Shown piece after piece: positions 1 to 8,703 of a stretch of DNA of 64,000 nucleotides. Each line of letters begins with the position of its first letter. Position 1 is the stretch's first letter. Both the position numbers and the translations under genes were made by a program. Source of the stretch: Methylocapsa sp. S129 (lineage in GTDB: Bacteria; Pseudomonadota; Alphaproteobacteria; Rhizobiales; Beijerinckiaceae). The DNA is taken from contig NZ_LMUI01000027.1 in the NCBI RefSeq assembly GCF_009765995.1, forward strand, positions 45,117 through 109,116, in the 5' to 3' direction. Below the pieces are notes generated by a model that had not been told where the DNA came from, did not search any database, and saw only the letters and a program-made list of their open reading frames with translations.

Positions 1-216
1 CATGCCCTGATGATGATTGCGGCGATCGAAGCCAATGGCGAGCGACAAATCATGTTCGTCGGCGATACCGGCTGCTTTCCTGACACAGCCCTTGCGCAAG
101 CGGTAAAAGCAATCGCAACGAAGCGCGAAATAGAGTTTCACATTCACTTGCTGGCGACTTCGCGCGCCGGGCGCGAAGCTGTGATAATCGATCTCTCTCA
201 GGCGCGCCGAAGCTGA
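1..216 (+). CDS. 3' end of a protein of unknown function (partial)
   Basis: An open frame runs from the first base of the window to a TGA at 214-216 and has no start of its own, so only about 71 C-terminal residues are visible. I do not recognise the family. The fragment is mixed alpha/beta in character, with no membrane segment and no cysteine cluster. It converges on the cyclotransferase gene on the other strand, and the two 3' ends overlap by 19 bases. The reading frame looks coding, but such a short piece next to an antisense gene could be spurious. Confidence 0.45.
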   Translation, partial: HALMMIAAIEANGERQIMFVGDTGCFPDTALAQAVKAIATKREIEFHIHLLATSRAGREAVIIDLSQARRS

Positions 217-782
217 GCCGCCAGCCATTCGAGAACAGGATCACGGACCCCATTTTCCCGCAGATGGGCCTCTGTATTGAGCACATAGTCGGCATTGGGG
301 CCCGACCGTCCTGCGCCCTGCATGACAAGGCTCAAAAGCAGTTCGCGTTCGAGGCGGCCGGCGTATTGAGGGTGGTTCCGGTCGGCTACATAGGTAATCG
401 CCTTCGTTTTGGTCCCATCGGCCAGATGCGCGAGAATGTTTCGTTCGATATAAACCGCCGTCACCAGTTCCCGCTCACGCAGATATTCTATCGTCGGCTC
501 CCGCAGCGACGCGGCGACGCGAAAGGCCACGCCGTGACAGGCGCCGCCACGATCCAGCCCCAGCACCAGCCCAGGCCGTTCCGGCGTGCCGCGATAGACA
601 TGGGAATAGACGCACAGGCTACGCCGCCAGCCATGCACCAAGGCAACTTGCCGCTCCAGATATTCGAATCCGGGTCGCCACATCAACGACCCATAGCCGA
701 AAACCCAAAGATCGCCCGGTTCCCCCATTTGCGAGCCTCCGAGCCGCGGCGGCGACCCGGGCGCTTCCAACCTCGCCGTCAT
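198..782 (-). CDS. Gamma-glutamylcyclotransferase, ChaC-like
   Basis: Predicted cytosolic enzyme of 194 residues that cleaves gamma-glutamyl peptides, probably glutathione, releasing 5-oxoproline. The N-terminal FGYGSLMW motif (about residues 28-35) forms the substrate loop of this fold. The YLRERE segment (about 100-105) carries the acidic residues typical of ChaC proteins. The ATG overlaps the tyrA stop as ATGA, which implies translational coupling and supports this start; an internal ATG at 728 would drop 18 weakly conserved residues. It is the last gene of the chorismate mutase-hisC-tyrA operon. Family membership is clear; substrate preference is inferred. Confidence 0.9.
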   Translation of the reverse strand: MTARLEAPGSPPRLGGSQMGEPGDLWVFGYGSLMWRPGFEYLERQVALVHGWRRSLCVYSHVYRGTPERPGLVLGLDRGGACHGVAFRVAASLREPTIEYLRERELVTAVYIERNILAHLADGTKTKAITYVADRNHPQYAGRLERELLLSLVMQGAGRSGPNADYVLNTEAHLRENGVRDPVLEWLAAQLRRA

Positions 783-1741
783 GGCTTGGCGGGCGTTTCA
801 GCTGCTCGACGTCCAAAGTCCGGCGCGGCGGTCTCCTGGCCCTGCGCGACAATCCCGCGCCGGATCGCCCGCGTGCGCGTGAAAAGATCGAACAGGCCCT
901 CGCCGTCGCCGCGACGGATCATGCGCTGTAGCGCCGTCAGATCCTCGTTAAACCGCCCAAGCATTTCCAGCACCGCGTCTTTGTTATGCAGGAAGACGTC
1001 GCGCCACATGGTCGGATCAGAAGCGGCGATGCGCGTGAAGTCGCGAAAACCGCCGGCCGAGAATTTCAGAACTTCCGATCGCGTCGCCTCTTCAAGCTCG
1101 GCGACTGTGCCAACAATGTTGTAAGCGATGAGATGCGGCACATGGCTGGTGATCGCCAGCACCAGGTCATGATGGGCCGGCGTCATGATTTCGACATTCG
1201 ACCCTAACGCTTCCCAAAAAGCCTGAACCAGGGCGATCGCCCCTGTGTCGGCGTCCTCAGGCGGCGTCAAAATACACCAGCGATGCAAGAACAGGCTGTC
1301 AAAACCTGCGTCCGGCCCCGACTGCTCCGTTCCGGCGACAGGATGCGCCGGGACCAGACTGACGCCCGGCGGAAGATGCGGCGCTATTGCGGCAATCACC
1401 GCTGATTTGACGGAGCCGACGTCAGAAACAATGGCGCCCCGCTTCAGATGCAGCCCGATCTCCTGGGCGACGGCGGCATCGGCGCCAACCGGCACGCAAA
1501 GGATCACGAGATCGGCGCCCTCCGCCGCTTGCGCGAGCGTCGGCGCGACTTCGTCTGCGAGCGCCAATTCCTCGACCCGCGCGCGAACGGCGGGGTCGGC
1601 GTCGCCCGCGACGATCGTCGTCGCGACCTTGTTCCGCCGCGCGGCGCGCGCGATCGACGAACCGATCAACCCCAGTCCAATGATCGCGAGACGATCGATG
1701 ATTGGAACGCCAGGCGAGGCCCCAGAAATATCAGGCGCCAC
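779..1741 (-). CDS. tyrA: Prephenate/arogenate dehydrogenase
   Basis: Oxidatively decarboxylates prephenate (or arogenate) in tyrosine synthesis, with NAD(P). The 320-residue protein opens with a Rossmann glycine motif, GLGLIGSS (residues 22-29). It then carries the substrate-site segment [10 protein letters not shown] and a [10 protein letters not shown] helix, as in other TyrA proteins. No ACT domain is seen at the C-terminus, so feedback control through one is not expected. The start overlaps the end of hisC by 11 bases and the stop overlaps the cyclotransferase start. Whether prephenate or arogenate is preferred cannot be read from sequence alone. Confidence 0.95.
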   Translation of the reverse strand: MAPDISGASPGVPIIDRLAIIGLGLIGSSIARAARRNKVATTIVAGDADPAVRARVEELALADEVAPTLAQAAEGADLVILCVPVGADAAVAQEIGLHLKRGAIVSDVGSVKSAVIAAIAPHLPPGVSLVPAHPVAGTEQSGPDAGFDSLFLHRWCILTPPEDADTGAIALVQAFWEALGSNVEIMTPAHHDLVLAITSHVPHLIAYNIVGTVAELEEATRSEVLKFSAGGFRDFTRIAASDPTMWRDVFLHNKDAVLEMLGRFNEDLTALQRMIRRGDGEGLFDLFTRTRAIRRGIVAQGQETAAPDFGRRAAETPAKP

Positions 1742-2849
1742 GCTCGTCGCCCTTCATGAATGTCGTCAGCGCCGCCACGACGCCTTCATTCGCCTCCGCC
1801 GTTCCAATGGTCATGCGCAGACAATCGGGCAATCCATAAGCGACGACCGCGCGCAGCACAAACCCGCGCGCGGTCAGATAGGCGTCGGCCGCTTTGGCGG
1901 TGCGAGCGCCGTCGGGAAACCGCAGTAGGAGAAAATTGCCGACGCTAGGCGTCACTTCGATGCCTAACGCGGCGATCCACTTCGTTAGCCAAGGCAGCCA
2001 ATGGTCGTTATGCGCAACCGCCTTTTGGGTATGCGCGGCATCAGCCAGCGCGGCGATTCCCGCCTCGATCGCCGCACCATTGACGTTGAACGGGCCGCGA
2101 ATCCGATTCACAGCGTCGATGACATGAGCCGGCCCGTAGGCCCAGCCGATGCGAAGATTGGCAAGACCGTAGATTTTAGAAAATGTGCGCGTCATCACGA
2201 CGTTCTCACTCGTCGCAACCAGCTCAATGCCCGAAGCGTAATCATTGCGCGTGACATATTCCGCATAGGCGGCGTCGAGGACGAGCAGCACATAGGGCGG
2301 CAAGCCCGCATGCAGCCTTTTGACCTCGGCGAACGACAAATAGGTCCCGGTCGGATTGTTCGGATTGGCGAGGAAAACGACCTTCGTTTTCGATGTCACC
2401 TTGCTCAAAAGCTGGTCAACGTCGGCCGTCAGATCAGTCTCCGCCGCGGCGACGGGCGCAGCCCCGGCCGATCGGATGACAATCGGATATTCGAGAAAGC
2501 CGTGCTGGGTGTAGAGACCCTCGTCGCCCGGCTGCAAATAGGCATGGGCGAGCAAGGCCAGAATATCGTCCGAACCATTGCCGCAAATGATCTGCGCCGC
2601 ATCCAGCCCGTAGCGGCGGGCGATCGCCTCGCGCAAGCGCGAAGCCGACCCGTCGGGATAAAGAGCCAAATGATCGGCGACCGAGCGAAACGCTTCTATC
2701 GCCAGGGGCGAGGGTCCGAGCGGCGTCTCATTCGACGAAAGCTTATGGACTTTGGCGACGCCCGATGCGCCGCTCTTGCCCGGCACATAGGCGTCGATCG
2801 CCATGACATCGGCGCGTGGGACGGGTCGCGACAGCATTTGCCCGGACAT
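1731..2849 (-). CDS. hisC: Histidinol-phosphate aminotransferase
   Basis: PLP-dependent class I/II aminotransferase of 372 residues. It converts imidazole-acetol phosphate to histidinol phosphate, and in this context probably also acts on aromatic keto acids. Visible motifs are the N-terminal [11 protein letters not shown], the ANPNNPTGT loop and the PLP lysine in [10 protein letters not shown] (about residue 225). I chose the ATG at 2849; a GTG four codons upstream (2861) is possible. The gene lies between chorismate mutase and tyrA, an arrangement that links histidine and tyrosine/phenylalanine synthesis and suggests dual substrate use. Confidence 0.95.
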   Translation of the reverse strand: MSGQMLSRPVPRADVMAIDAYVPGKSGASGVAKVHKLSSNETPLGPSPLAIEAFRSVADHLALYPDGSASRLREAIARRYGLDAAQIICGNGSDDILALLAHAYLQPGDEGLYTQHGFLEYPIVIRSAGAAPVAAAETDLTADVDQLLSKVTSKTKVVFLANPNNPTGTYLSFAEVKRLHAGLPPYVLLVLDAAYAEYVTRNDYASGIELVATSENVVMTRTFSKIYGLANLRIGWAYGPAHVIDAVNRIRGPFNVNGAAIEAGIAALADAAHTQKAVAHNDHWLPWLTKWIAALGIEVTPSVGNFLLLRFPDGARTAKAADAYLTARGFVLRAVVAYGLPDCLRMTIGTAEANEGVVAALTTFMKGDERGA

Positions 2850-2879
2850 GATTGGCGTCACTCCAATGTGCGGTTTGAT

Positions 2880-3722
2880 TTACGGAGAAACGGACGAATC
2901 GAAGCGCGCGGCATGGGCGCCGACTTCCGTGACCTTAAGATCTCTGGCGCCGGCCTTGCGCAAGGCGCTCGCAATGGCGCCGGCGTCCAGCGCGCCGGGA
3001 CGTGCGATCAACAGCGACAGGCCCATGCCATCGGCCGCGTTGCCGATGATCTCCGCGCCCAAAGCGCCCAAAACGTCGGGGTAATCGCCGCGCCACCGGT
3101 CGAGGGACACGCAATCGATGACGACATCGCGCGCCGCGCCCTCGGCCAAAGGTTTGGCGATAACGAAAACCGGCATTCCCGCGGGATGATCGGGACGTTC
3201 AACCAGGGGCAGGCGGGCGATAATCTTCGGGGCGGAAGCGGGACATAGTCGCGTCCACCATGCCCCGGCGCCGGCTCCGCCGTCGAGCGCGAACATGCCG
3301 AGATCCCCCGATCCGCGCGCCACCGCGTCGATCACGCCGCCGGCGCTGTGATGGGGAACGCAGGGGACCGTGAAACCGAAGTGAAAGCGAGCAGAATCGC
3401 GCATCGGCGCGTCGCCGCGCGACATGTCGACATGGACCGAATAGTTCGATTGAACATAGGTGAAGGTCGAAATGATGATGCGCCAGATGCCCTCGACCGT
3501 GTCGAGCGGCAGCAGGCCGCGGTGACGCTCGGCCAAAGCGCGCATCATTGACGCCTCGCGCGCCGGCCTGAAAGCCGAACCGCCGCCCTGACGCGCCTTG
3601 ATCGCGATCAACCGGTCAATGATCCGGCCGCGCTCCATCAGCAACTCGTGCATCGACGCGTCGATCCTGTCGATATCGACGCGAAGATCGGCAAGCGTCT
3701 CGATTGCGGCTGACTTGGGCAC
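2880..3722 (-). CDS. Chorismate mutase with C-terminal prephenate-dehydratase-like domain
   Basis: The first 95 or so residues are an AroQ-type helical chorismate mutase, which rearranges chorismate to prephenate. Conserved basic and acidic positions lie in the segments LRVDIDRID, ERGRIIDRLIAIK and FRPAREA. Residues about 110-280 resemble the two-lobed ligand-binding fold of prephenate dehydratase (VPHHSAGGVIDAV, GDLGMFAL) but lack an obvious Thr-Arg-Phe catalytic motif and an ACT domain. I infer a mutase with a non-catalytic, perhaps regulatory, appendage. A GTG start is used at 3722. It is the first gene of the aromatic/histidine operon that continues into hisC. Confidence 0.82.
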   Translation of the reverse strand: MPKSAAIETLADLRVDIDRIDASMHELLMERGRIIDRLIAIKARQGGGSAFRPAREASMMRALAERHRGLLPLDTVEGIWRIIISTFTYVQSNYSVHVDMSRGDAPMRDSARFHFGFTVPCVPHHSAGGVIDAVARGSGDLGMFALDGGAGAGAWWTRLCPASAPKIIARLPLVERPDHPAGMPVFVIAKPLAEGAARDVVIDCVSLDRWRGDYPDVLGALGAEIIGNAADGMGLSLLIARPGALDAGAIASALRKAGARDLKVTEVGAHAARFDSSVSP

Positions 3723-3801
3723 GGCTTTCAGCTTCCAGGGCGCTCCAACGTGAGCGGCTCTTCATACAGACGCCGCGCCGCGCTGGCTACTTATCCCGCT
3801 C

Positions 3802-5067
3802 TCAGGTGTTCATGGATTCGAAGAAACCGGCGTTGGACTTGGTCTCACGCAGCTTCCCGATGAGGAATTCGATCGCATCGACAGTGCCCATCGGGTTGAG
3901 AATGCGGCGCAGCACATACATTTTCTTGAGTATGTCGGCGGGCACAAGCAGTTCTTCTTTACGCGTTCCAGACCGCGTAATGTCCATGGACGGGAACGTG
4001 CGCTTGTCGGCGACCTTGCGGTCGAGGATGATTTCCGAATTGCCGGTGCCTTTGAACTCCTCGAAAATCACTTCGTCCATGCGCGATCCGGTATCGATCA
4101 ACGCGGTGGCGATAATGGTCAGCGAACCGCCTTCCTCGATATTGCGCGCAGCGCCGAAAAAGCGCTTGGGCCGCTGCAGAGCATTGGCGTCAACGCCGCC
4201 CGTCAGCACCTTGCCGGACGAGGGCACCACCGTATTATAGGCGCGGCCGAGGCGAGTGATGGAATCGAGCAGGATAACGACATCACGGCCGTGCTCGACA
4301 AGACGCTTGGCCTTCTCGATGACCATTTCGGCAACCTGAACGTGGCGCACCGCCGGCTCGTCGAAGGTTGAGGAAACAACCTCGCCCTTCACTGAGCGCT
4401 GCATGTCGGTGACTTCCTCGGGACGCTCGTCGATCAATAAAACGATCAAATAGCATTCCGGATGGTTGGCGGTGACCGATTGCGCGATATTCTGGAGCAG
4501 AACCGTCTTGCCTGTGCGCGGCGGCGCAACAATCAGAGCACGCTGGCCTTTCCCAATCGGCGAGACAATATCGATCACACGAGCTGATAGGTCTTTGCGC
4601 GTCGGATCGTCGATTTCGAGCTTTAACCGCTCATCGGGATAGAGCGGCGTGAGATTGTCAAAGTGAACCTTATGGCGCGCCTTTTCTGGATCCTCGAAAT
4701 TGATCAGATTGACCTTAAGCAACGCAAAATAGCGCTCACCCTCCTTTGGGCTGCGAATGACGCCTTCCACCGTGTCGCCGGTGCGCAAGCTTAGGCGCCG
4801 AATCTGCGAAGGCGATACATAGATATCGTCGGGTCCGGGCAGATAATTCGCATCCGCCGATCGCAAGAACGCGAAGCCGTCCTGCAATATCTCAACGACG
4901 CCCTCGCCGATAATCTCGACATCCATGCTGGCGAGTTGTTTGAGAATCGCAAACATCAGCTCCTGTTTGCGCATAATCGAGGCGTTTTCGACCTCGTTTT
5001 CTTCCGCAAAAGCGAGAAGTTCGGTCGGCGACTTTTGTTTGAGGTCTTTGAGTTTAATTTCCCGCAT
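3802..5067 (-). CDS. rho: Transcription termination factor Rho
   Basis: Hexameric RNA-dependent ATPase helicase that ends transcription. The 421-residue protein has the N-terminal Rho domain ([15 protein letters not shown]), an RNA-binding cold-shock-like domain with DGFAFLRS, and the RecA-like ATPase core. Walker A is PPRTGKT and the Walker B strand is [12 protein letters not shown] start at the ATG at 5065-5067 because an AAGGA ribosome site lies about 8 bases upstream; the frame stays open 14 codons further but has no such site there. Its neighbour hemJ and the PPSR gene beyond are usual near alphaproteobacterial origins, whereas the chorismate mutase on its 3' side is not a partner I expect. 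Confidence 0.97.
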   Translation of the reverse strand: MREIKLKDLKQKSPTELLAFAEENEVENASIMRKQELMFAILKQLASMDVEIIGEGVVEILQDGFAFLRSADANYLPGPDDIYVSPSQIRRLSLRTGDTVEGVIRSPKEGERYFALLKVNLINFEDPEKARHKVHFDNLTPLYPDERLKLEIDDPTRKDLSARVIDIVSPIGKGQRALIVAPPRTGKTVLLQNIAQSVTANHPECYLIVLLIDERPEEVTDMQRSVKGEVVSSTFDEPAVRHVQVAEMVIEKAKRLVEHGRDVVILLDSITRLGRAYNTVVPSSGKVLTGGVDANALQRPKRFFGAARNIEEGGSLTIIATALIDTGSRMDEVIFEEFKGTGNSEIILDRKVADKRTFPSMDITRSGTRKEELLVPADILKKMYVLRRILNPMGTVDAIEFLIGKLRETKSNAGFFESMNT

Positions 5068-5396
5068 TGGGGGGTCCTTGAAAGGCAGTCGCGCAAGGCG
5101 CTTCGGCAAACGAATGAAAACGCAGGATTGGCGGAAGCTTTAATTCTATAAGCCGCTGGTTCGCTGGACCTTGCACAAATCGGGCGGAACACATCGTCCG
5201 CTGGTCACAGGAACGCCTGCTGGGGTGGGAAGCCTCTCTATAGAGCGCTTCGCTGAATCTTTCAACGGCGAAGTCGATACAGCGAAGCAATTCTCATTTT
5301 AGGAGCGTACGGCAGTATAAAAACTAGCTATTTCATGTATTTATCGTTGAAAGGAGGCCCGCGTCGCCAGCCATGAGGCGCGCGTTCGTCATCCAT
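5068..5396 (-). promoter_or_regulatory. Gene-free rho leader with inverted repeat
   Basis: These 329 bases separate hemJ from rho and hold no convincing gene. An exact 9-bp inverted repeat (5247-5255 with 5280-5288, GCTTCGCTG arm) would fold the rho leader RNA into a long stem. A -10-like TATACT reads on the minus strand at 5314-5319, with no good -35 partner. Rho is commonly autoregulated through its leader, so a control role is plausible but inferred. Confidence 0.35.
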
Positions 5397-5822
5397 TCAG
5401 AATGGTTTGACCACCACCAGCACAACGATGATCGCCATCAATACAGGCGGCGCTTCATTGAGAAGGCGGTAGAAGCGCGTCGATCGAACATTCCTGTCGG
5501 CCGCGAAAGTCTTCACAAGACCGGCGAAATAGCCGTGCAGCGCAGACATGCCAAGCACCAGCGCCAGTTTGGCGTGCAGCCACGGCGCCTGAAAAAACCC
5601 ACCGGCGTAGGCCATCCAGAGGCCGCTTAACCAGACAACGACCATTGCGGGGTTGATGATGATTTTCAGGAGCCGCCGCTCCATGATCTTGAAGGTCTCG
5701 GATTGCGTCGATCCTGGCGTCGCATCGACGTGATAGACGAACAAGCGCGGTAGATAGAACATTCCCGCCATCCACGAAATCACCGCCATAATGTGCAAGG
5801 CCTTAATCCATAGCTCAATCAT
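5397..5822 (-). CDS. hemJ: Protoporphyrinogen IX oxidase HemJ
   Basis: Integral membrane protein of 141 residues with four predicted membrane helices, matching the HemJ (UPF0093) family that oxidises protoporphyrinogen IX to protoporphyrin IX in heme synthesis. The first helix carries the conserved histidine in ALHIMAVISWMAG. The third carries the conserved lysine in WLHAKLALVLG, and the C-terminus ends in the typical hydrophobic VLMAIIVVLVVVKPF. ATG at 5822 is taken; a GTG one codon earlier is equally possible. In many relatives hemE lies next to this gene and the origin, but hemE is absent from this window. Confidence 0.92.
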   Translation of the reverse strand: MIELWIKALHIMAVISWMAGMFYLPRLFVYHVDATPGSTQSETFKIMERRLLKIIINPAMVVVWLSGLWMAYAGGFFQAPWLHAKLALVLGMSALHGYFAGLVKTFAADRNVRSTRFYRLLNEAPPVLMAIIVVLVVVKPF

Positions 5823-6069
5823 CACGTGCTGATCCGTGTGTCTCAGTGGAGGACTGATAGACGATAGGAGAGTTAGCCGTTTTTCTCAAATGCCGCGCGC
5901 TTGGCCACACATCAAAGCCGTTGCTCTCTTTCAATCAATTTATAAAGAGGGATTCTTTTTTTCTCCTTCTTTGGGGCTCGATAGGGCCCAAGCGCGTCGA
6001 TCCCCATCCTGTTAACAAATCGTTCATAGATTTTTTGGCTCGGCTCGCGCCCGCGGCGCTGTGGATTGA

Positions 6070-6084
6070 TTAATCATTTGTTAA
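6070..6084. promoter_or_regulatory. CtrA-type binding box in the origin region
   Basis: The sequence TTAATCATTTGTTAA matches the CtrA consensus TTAA-N7-TTAA at all eight fixed positions. It lies directly beside a minus-strand DnaA-like box (6060-6068). In Caulobacter, CtrA bound to such boxes in the origin blocks initiation; the same role here is inferred from position and motif. Confidence 0.55.
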
Positions 6085-6250
6085 GTTTTTCAGTCGCTAA
6101 GACGGCGAATCGGTTGTGAAATGTCGCGGCACTGTCCCCATAGTTCCCGATCTTCACCGCCGTAGGCGTTTCTTCGTCCCCAGGCGCATCATTGTGGATG
6201 CCGAAACGGCATTTGCCTGAGCCAATCCCGGCGCTCTGATTCCCCGATAT

Positions 6251-6269
6251 TTGTCCACGCCTGTCCACA
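6251..6269 (+). promoter_or_regulatory. Tandem DnaA-like boxes
   Basis: Two 9-mers, TTGTCCACG and CTGTCCACA, lie one base apart in the same orientation. They match TTATCCACA at 7 of 9 positions each, so they would be moderate- or low-affinity sites. They sit about 60 bases before the start of the PPSR gene, at the right edge of the proposed origin. Confidence 0.45.
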
Positions 6270-6331
6270 GCGTCATCCCGCCGTTATAAGAAGCGCTTCG
6301 GGTTGGATTGGCGACTGCGGAGGGTGACAAA

Positions 6332-7165
6332 TTGGGGCGCAGTTATTTCCATCTCCATCTCGTTTCCGACGCGACGGGCGAAACGCTAATTGCGGCCTCA
6401 CGCGCGGCTGCCGCCCAATATCAGGGCGTGGCGTCTATCGAACACGTCTATCCGCTGATACGCACGCATTCGCAACTGGATCGCGTTATCGCCGAAATCG
6501 AAAACGCACCAGGCATCGTGCTCTTCACCCTGGTCGATGCCGAACTGTCGCGACGTCTGGAGGTGAGCTGCGAAGCGTCCGGTTCGCCATGCCTGTCTGT
6601 GCTCAACCCGATTCTTACCCTGTTCCAGTCCTATCTCGGTACGACTTCGACGCCGCGCGCGGGTGCGCAGCACATGCTGAACGCGGATTATTTCAAGCGA
6701 ATCGATGCGCTCAATTTCACTATGCTGCATGATGACGGCCAGTTGCCCGAAAATCTCGAACAGGCCGATATCTTGCTGCTTGGCGTTAGCCGCACCTCAA
6801 AGACGCCCACGAGCATTTATCTCGCCAATCGAGGCTTGAAGACCGCCAATATTCCGCTTGTTCCTAATGTCGCGACCCCGACTGCGCTCGAAGATGTGCG
6901 CCATCCGCTCGTCGTCGGTCTTCTGGCTTCGCCCGAGCGGATTGTGCAGATTCGCCAAAACCGTCTGCTCGCGCTGAAGGCCGATTATCAGACGCCCTAT
7001 GTCGATCGCGTCGCAGTCGCCGAGGAGGTCGCCCAGTCTCGGCGCCTGTTTGCAGAGAAGGGGTGGCCGACCATCGATGTGACCCGGCGCTCGATCGAGG
7101 AGACGGCTGCGGCCATTATCGATCTCTATAAAGAGCATCGGTTGAAATTCATCGCTCAGGCTTGA
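6332..7165 (+). CDS. Pyruvate, phosphate dikinase regulatory protein (PPSR family)
   Basis: Bifunctional serine/threonine kinase and Pi-dependent pyrophosphorylase of the DUF299 family, predicted to switch pyruvate phosphate dikinase or PEP synthase off and on. The N-terminal [15 protein letters not shown] block and the nucleotide loop [11 protein letters not shown] (about residue 150) are diagnostic. I start at TTG 6332 because a GGAGGG ribosome site lies 7 bases upstream and the product then begins like its homologues; another TTG at 6308 would add eight residues. It is the first gene right of the proposed origin and leads into maf, aroE, coaE and dnaQ. Confidence 0.92.
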   Translation: MGRSYFHLHLVSDATGETLIAASRAAAAQYQGVASIEHVYPLIRTHSQLDRVIAEIENAPGIVLFTLVDAELSRRLEVSCEASGSPCLSVLNPILTLFQSYLGTTSTPRAGAQHMLNADYFKRIDALNFTMLHDDGQLPENLEQADILLLGVSRTSKTPTSIYLANRGLKTANIPLVPNVATPTALEDVRHPLVVGLLASPERIVQIRQNRLLALKADYQTPYVDRVAVAEEVAQSRRLFAEKGWPTIDVTRRSIEETAAAIIDLYKEHRLKFIAQA

Positions 7166-7219
7166 TGCGCCCTGATCGACGTCAGTCAAGCATCGAGAAC
7201 GCATCGCAGAGGGTCTTTT

Positions 7220-7846
7220 TTGTCCGCCAAGGCGTCCTTATGGATAGGTCCGGCTAAACCCGTGCTCGCCTCAAAAAGCGCGACCCGGCGGCTCCTGCTC
7301 GAAAACGCTGGCATCGAGGTCGAAGTCGAGGCCGCTGAAATTGACGAGCGACGGCTGGAGCAGGCGTTTCTAGAAGGCGGCGCCGCTCCATCGGAGCTTG
7401 CGCCACAGCTCGCGCGGGCGAAAGCGCTGGATGTCAGCGTGCGGCGCCCGCAGGTTTTGTGTTTTGGCGCGGACCAAACGCTGCTACTCGAAGATAAGCT
7501 TTTTCATAAGCCGAATAACATGGAAGCGGCCGAGCAAAGCCTCAAAAAGCTCGCCGGCCGGACCCACACTCTCATCGCCGCCGTTTGCGTCGCGCGCGAC
7601 GGCGCGGTGCTTTTTGAGACGACGCAGAACGCCAGATTGACGATGCGCGCTCTCGACGAAAGTTTCATTCGGCTCTATCTCGCCGCGGCGGGCCCGGCCG
7701 TTCTGTCGAGCGTCGGCGCCTATCAAATCGAGGGAATCGGCATTCATTTGTTTGAGACGATTGAAGGCGACCACGCGACCATTTTGGGCCTGCCGTTGAT
7801 GGCGCTGATGAAGTGGCTCCGATCGCAAAGGTTTCTCGCGACATGA
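7220..7846 (+). CDS. maf: Maf-family nucleoside triphosphate pyrophosphatase
   Basis: House-cleaning enzyme of 208 residues that hydrolyses non-canonical or excess NTPs to NMP and pyrophosphate; Maf proteins are also linked to septum formation. The N-terminal LASKSATRRLLLENAG is the family's substrate-loop signature. Downstream come the GADQTL segment with the catalytic aspartate and SSVGAYQIEGIG. The TTG start at 7220 is supported by AGAGGG 6 bases upstream. The stop overlaps the aroE start as ATGA. Confidence 0.93.
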   Translation: MSAKASLWIGPAKPVLASKSATRRLLLENAGIEVEVEAAEIDERRLEQAFLEGGAAPSELAPQLARAKALDVSVRRPQVLCFGADQTLLLEDKLFHKPNNMEAAEQSLKKLAGRTHTLIAAVCVARDGAVLFETTQNARLTMRALDESFIRLYLAAAGPAVLSSVGAYQIEGIGIHLFETIEGDHATILGLPLMALMKWLRSQRFLAT

Positions 7847-8703
7847 GCCGGCATGTCTGGCCTCGAGCCTGCGTCGTCGGCTGGCCGATTGCGCATTCGC
7901 GCTCGCCGCTTATCCACTCCTATTGGTTGAAAAGCCTGGGGATTGACGGGTCTTACGACAGAGTCGCGGCGCCTCCGCTGGAATTCGCCGCCTTCGTAGA
8001 AGGAATCGGCAAGGGCGGCCTTATCGGCGCCAACGTGACAATACCGCATAAGGAGGCGGCCTTCGCCGCCTGCGATTGGGTCACCGCGCACGCGGCCGAT
8101 CTGGGCGCGGTCAACACCCTCTGGCGCGATAACGGCAAGCTGTGTGGGGACAATACCGACGTCGCAGGATTTCTCGCCAATCTTGACGAGCAAGCGCCTC
8201 GATGGAGAGAGCGCGTCCACTGCGCAATCGTGCTTGGAGCGGGCGGCGCGGCGCGCGCGATCATGCGAGGATTGATTTCATCTGGCGTCGAGCGGATCAT
8301 CATCGTCAATCGCACATTCGACCGCGCGGACCGCCTCGCCCTGCAATTTGGCGGCGCGACAAGAGCGGCGCCTTGGAGCGCCTTGCCGCGGCTGCTGGCG
8401 AACGCCGATCTGCTCGTCAATACGAGTTCGCTGGGCATGGTTGACCAACCCGCCCTGGAAATCGATCTCGCGCCGCTCAATGCACGCGCGATCGTGGCCG
8501 ATATCGTTTATATTCCGTTGGAGACGCCGCTCCTGGCTGCGGCGAGATTGCGCGACTTGTGCGTGGTTGAGGGATTGGGAATGTTGCTGCATCAGGCGGC
8601 GCCCGGTTTCGAGCGCTGGTTTGGCGTTCGCCCCATTGTCACGCAGGAATTGCGGGCGCTGATCGAAGAGGACATTCGTCGGTCGGGCGAGGGGAAAAAG
8701 TGA
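7843..8703 (+). CDS. aroE: Shikimate dehydrogenase
   Basis: NADPH-dependent reduction of 3-dehydroshikimate to shikimate in aromatic synthesis. The 286-residue protein shows the substrate site PIAHSRSPLIH, the catalytic lysine in NVTIPHKEA, the conserved DNTDVAGF, and the cofactor loop LGAGGAARAI followed by VNRTFDRA, which suits NADPH. I start at the ATG at 7843 because it overlaps the maf stop (ATGA); a GTG at 7813 would extend the protein into maf by ten residues. It ends in a GTGA overlap with coaE. Confidence 0.95.
   Translation: MSRHVWPRACVVGWPIAHSRSPLIHSYWLKSLGIDGSYDRVAAPPLEFAAFVEGIGKGGLIGANVTIPHKEAAFAACDWVTAHAADLGAVNTLWRDNGKLCGDNTDVAGFLANLDEQAPRWRERVHCAIVLGAGGAARAIMRGLISSGVERIIIVNRTFDRADRLALQFGGATRAAPWSALPRLLANADLLVNTSSLGMVDQPALEIDLAPLNARAIVADIVYIPLETPLLAAARLRDLCVVEGLGMLLHQAAPGFERWFGVRPIVTQELRALIEEDIRRSGEGKK

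Larger units (their letters stand above)
5826..6331. other. oriC: Candidate chromosomal replication origin (oriC)
   Basis: About 500 bases without a credible gene lie between divergent hemJ and the PPSR-maf-aroE-coaE-dnaQ cluster, the position mapped as the origin in Caulobacter and several Rhizobiales. The sequence shows an AT-rich tract (about 5931-5975), one perfect TTAA-N7-TTAA box (6070-6084), and four DnaA-like 9-mers (6060-6068 and 6193-6201 on the minus strand, 6251-6259 and 6261-6269 on the plus). It also has three TCCCCA motifs like the weak W-boxes of Caulobacter (6001-6006, 6135-6140, 6177-6182) and three GANTC methylation sites (5951, 6107, 6238). None of the DnaA boxes is a perfect TTATCCACA. 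Confidence 0.7.

Noticed and set aside
660-680. TCGAATCCGGGT resembling a tRNA T-loop
   Set aside because: It lies inside the ChaC-like coding sequence and no acceptor stem or anticodon arm can be built around it.
6074-6268. 64-codon minus-strand frame inside the proposed origin
   Set aside because: It lacks a ribosome site and its product has no family features, and the region is dense in origin-type motifs instead.
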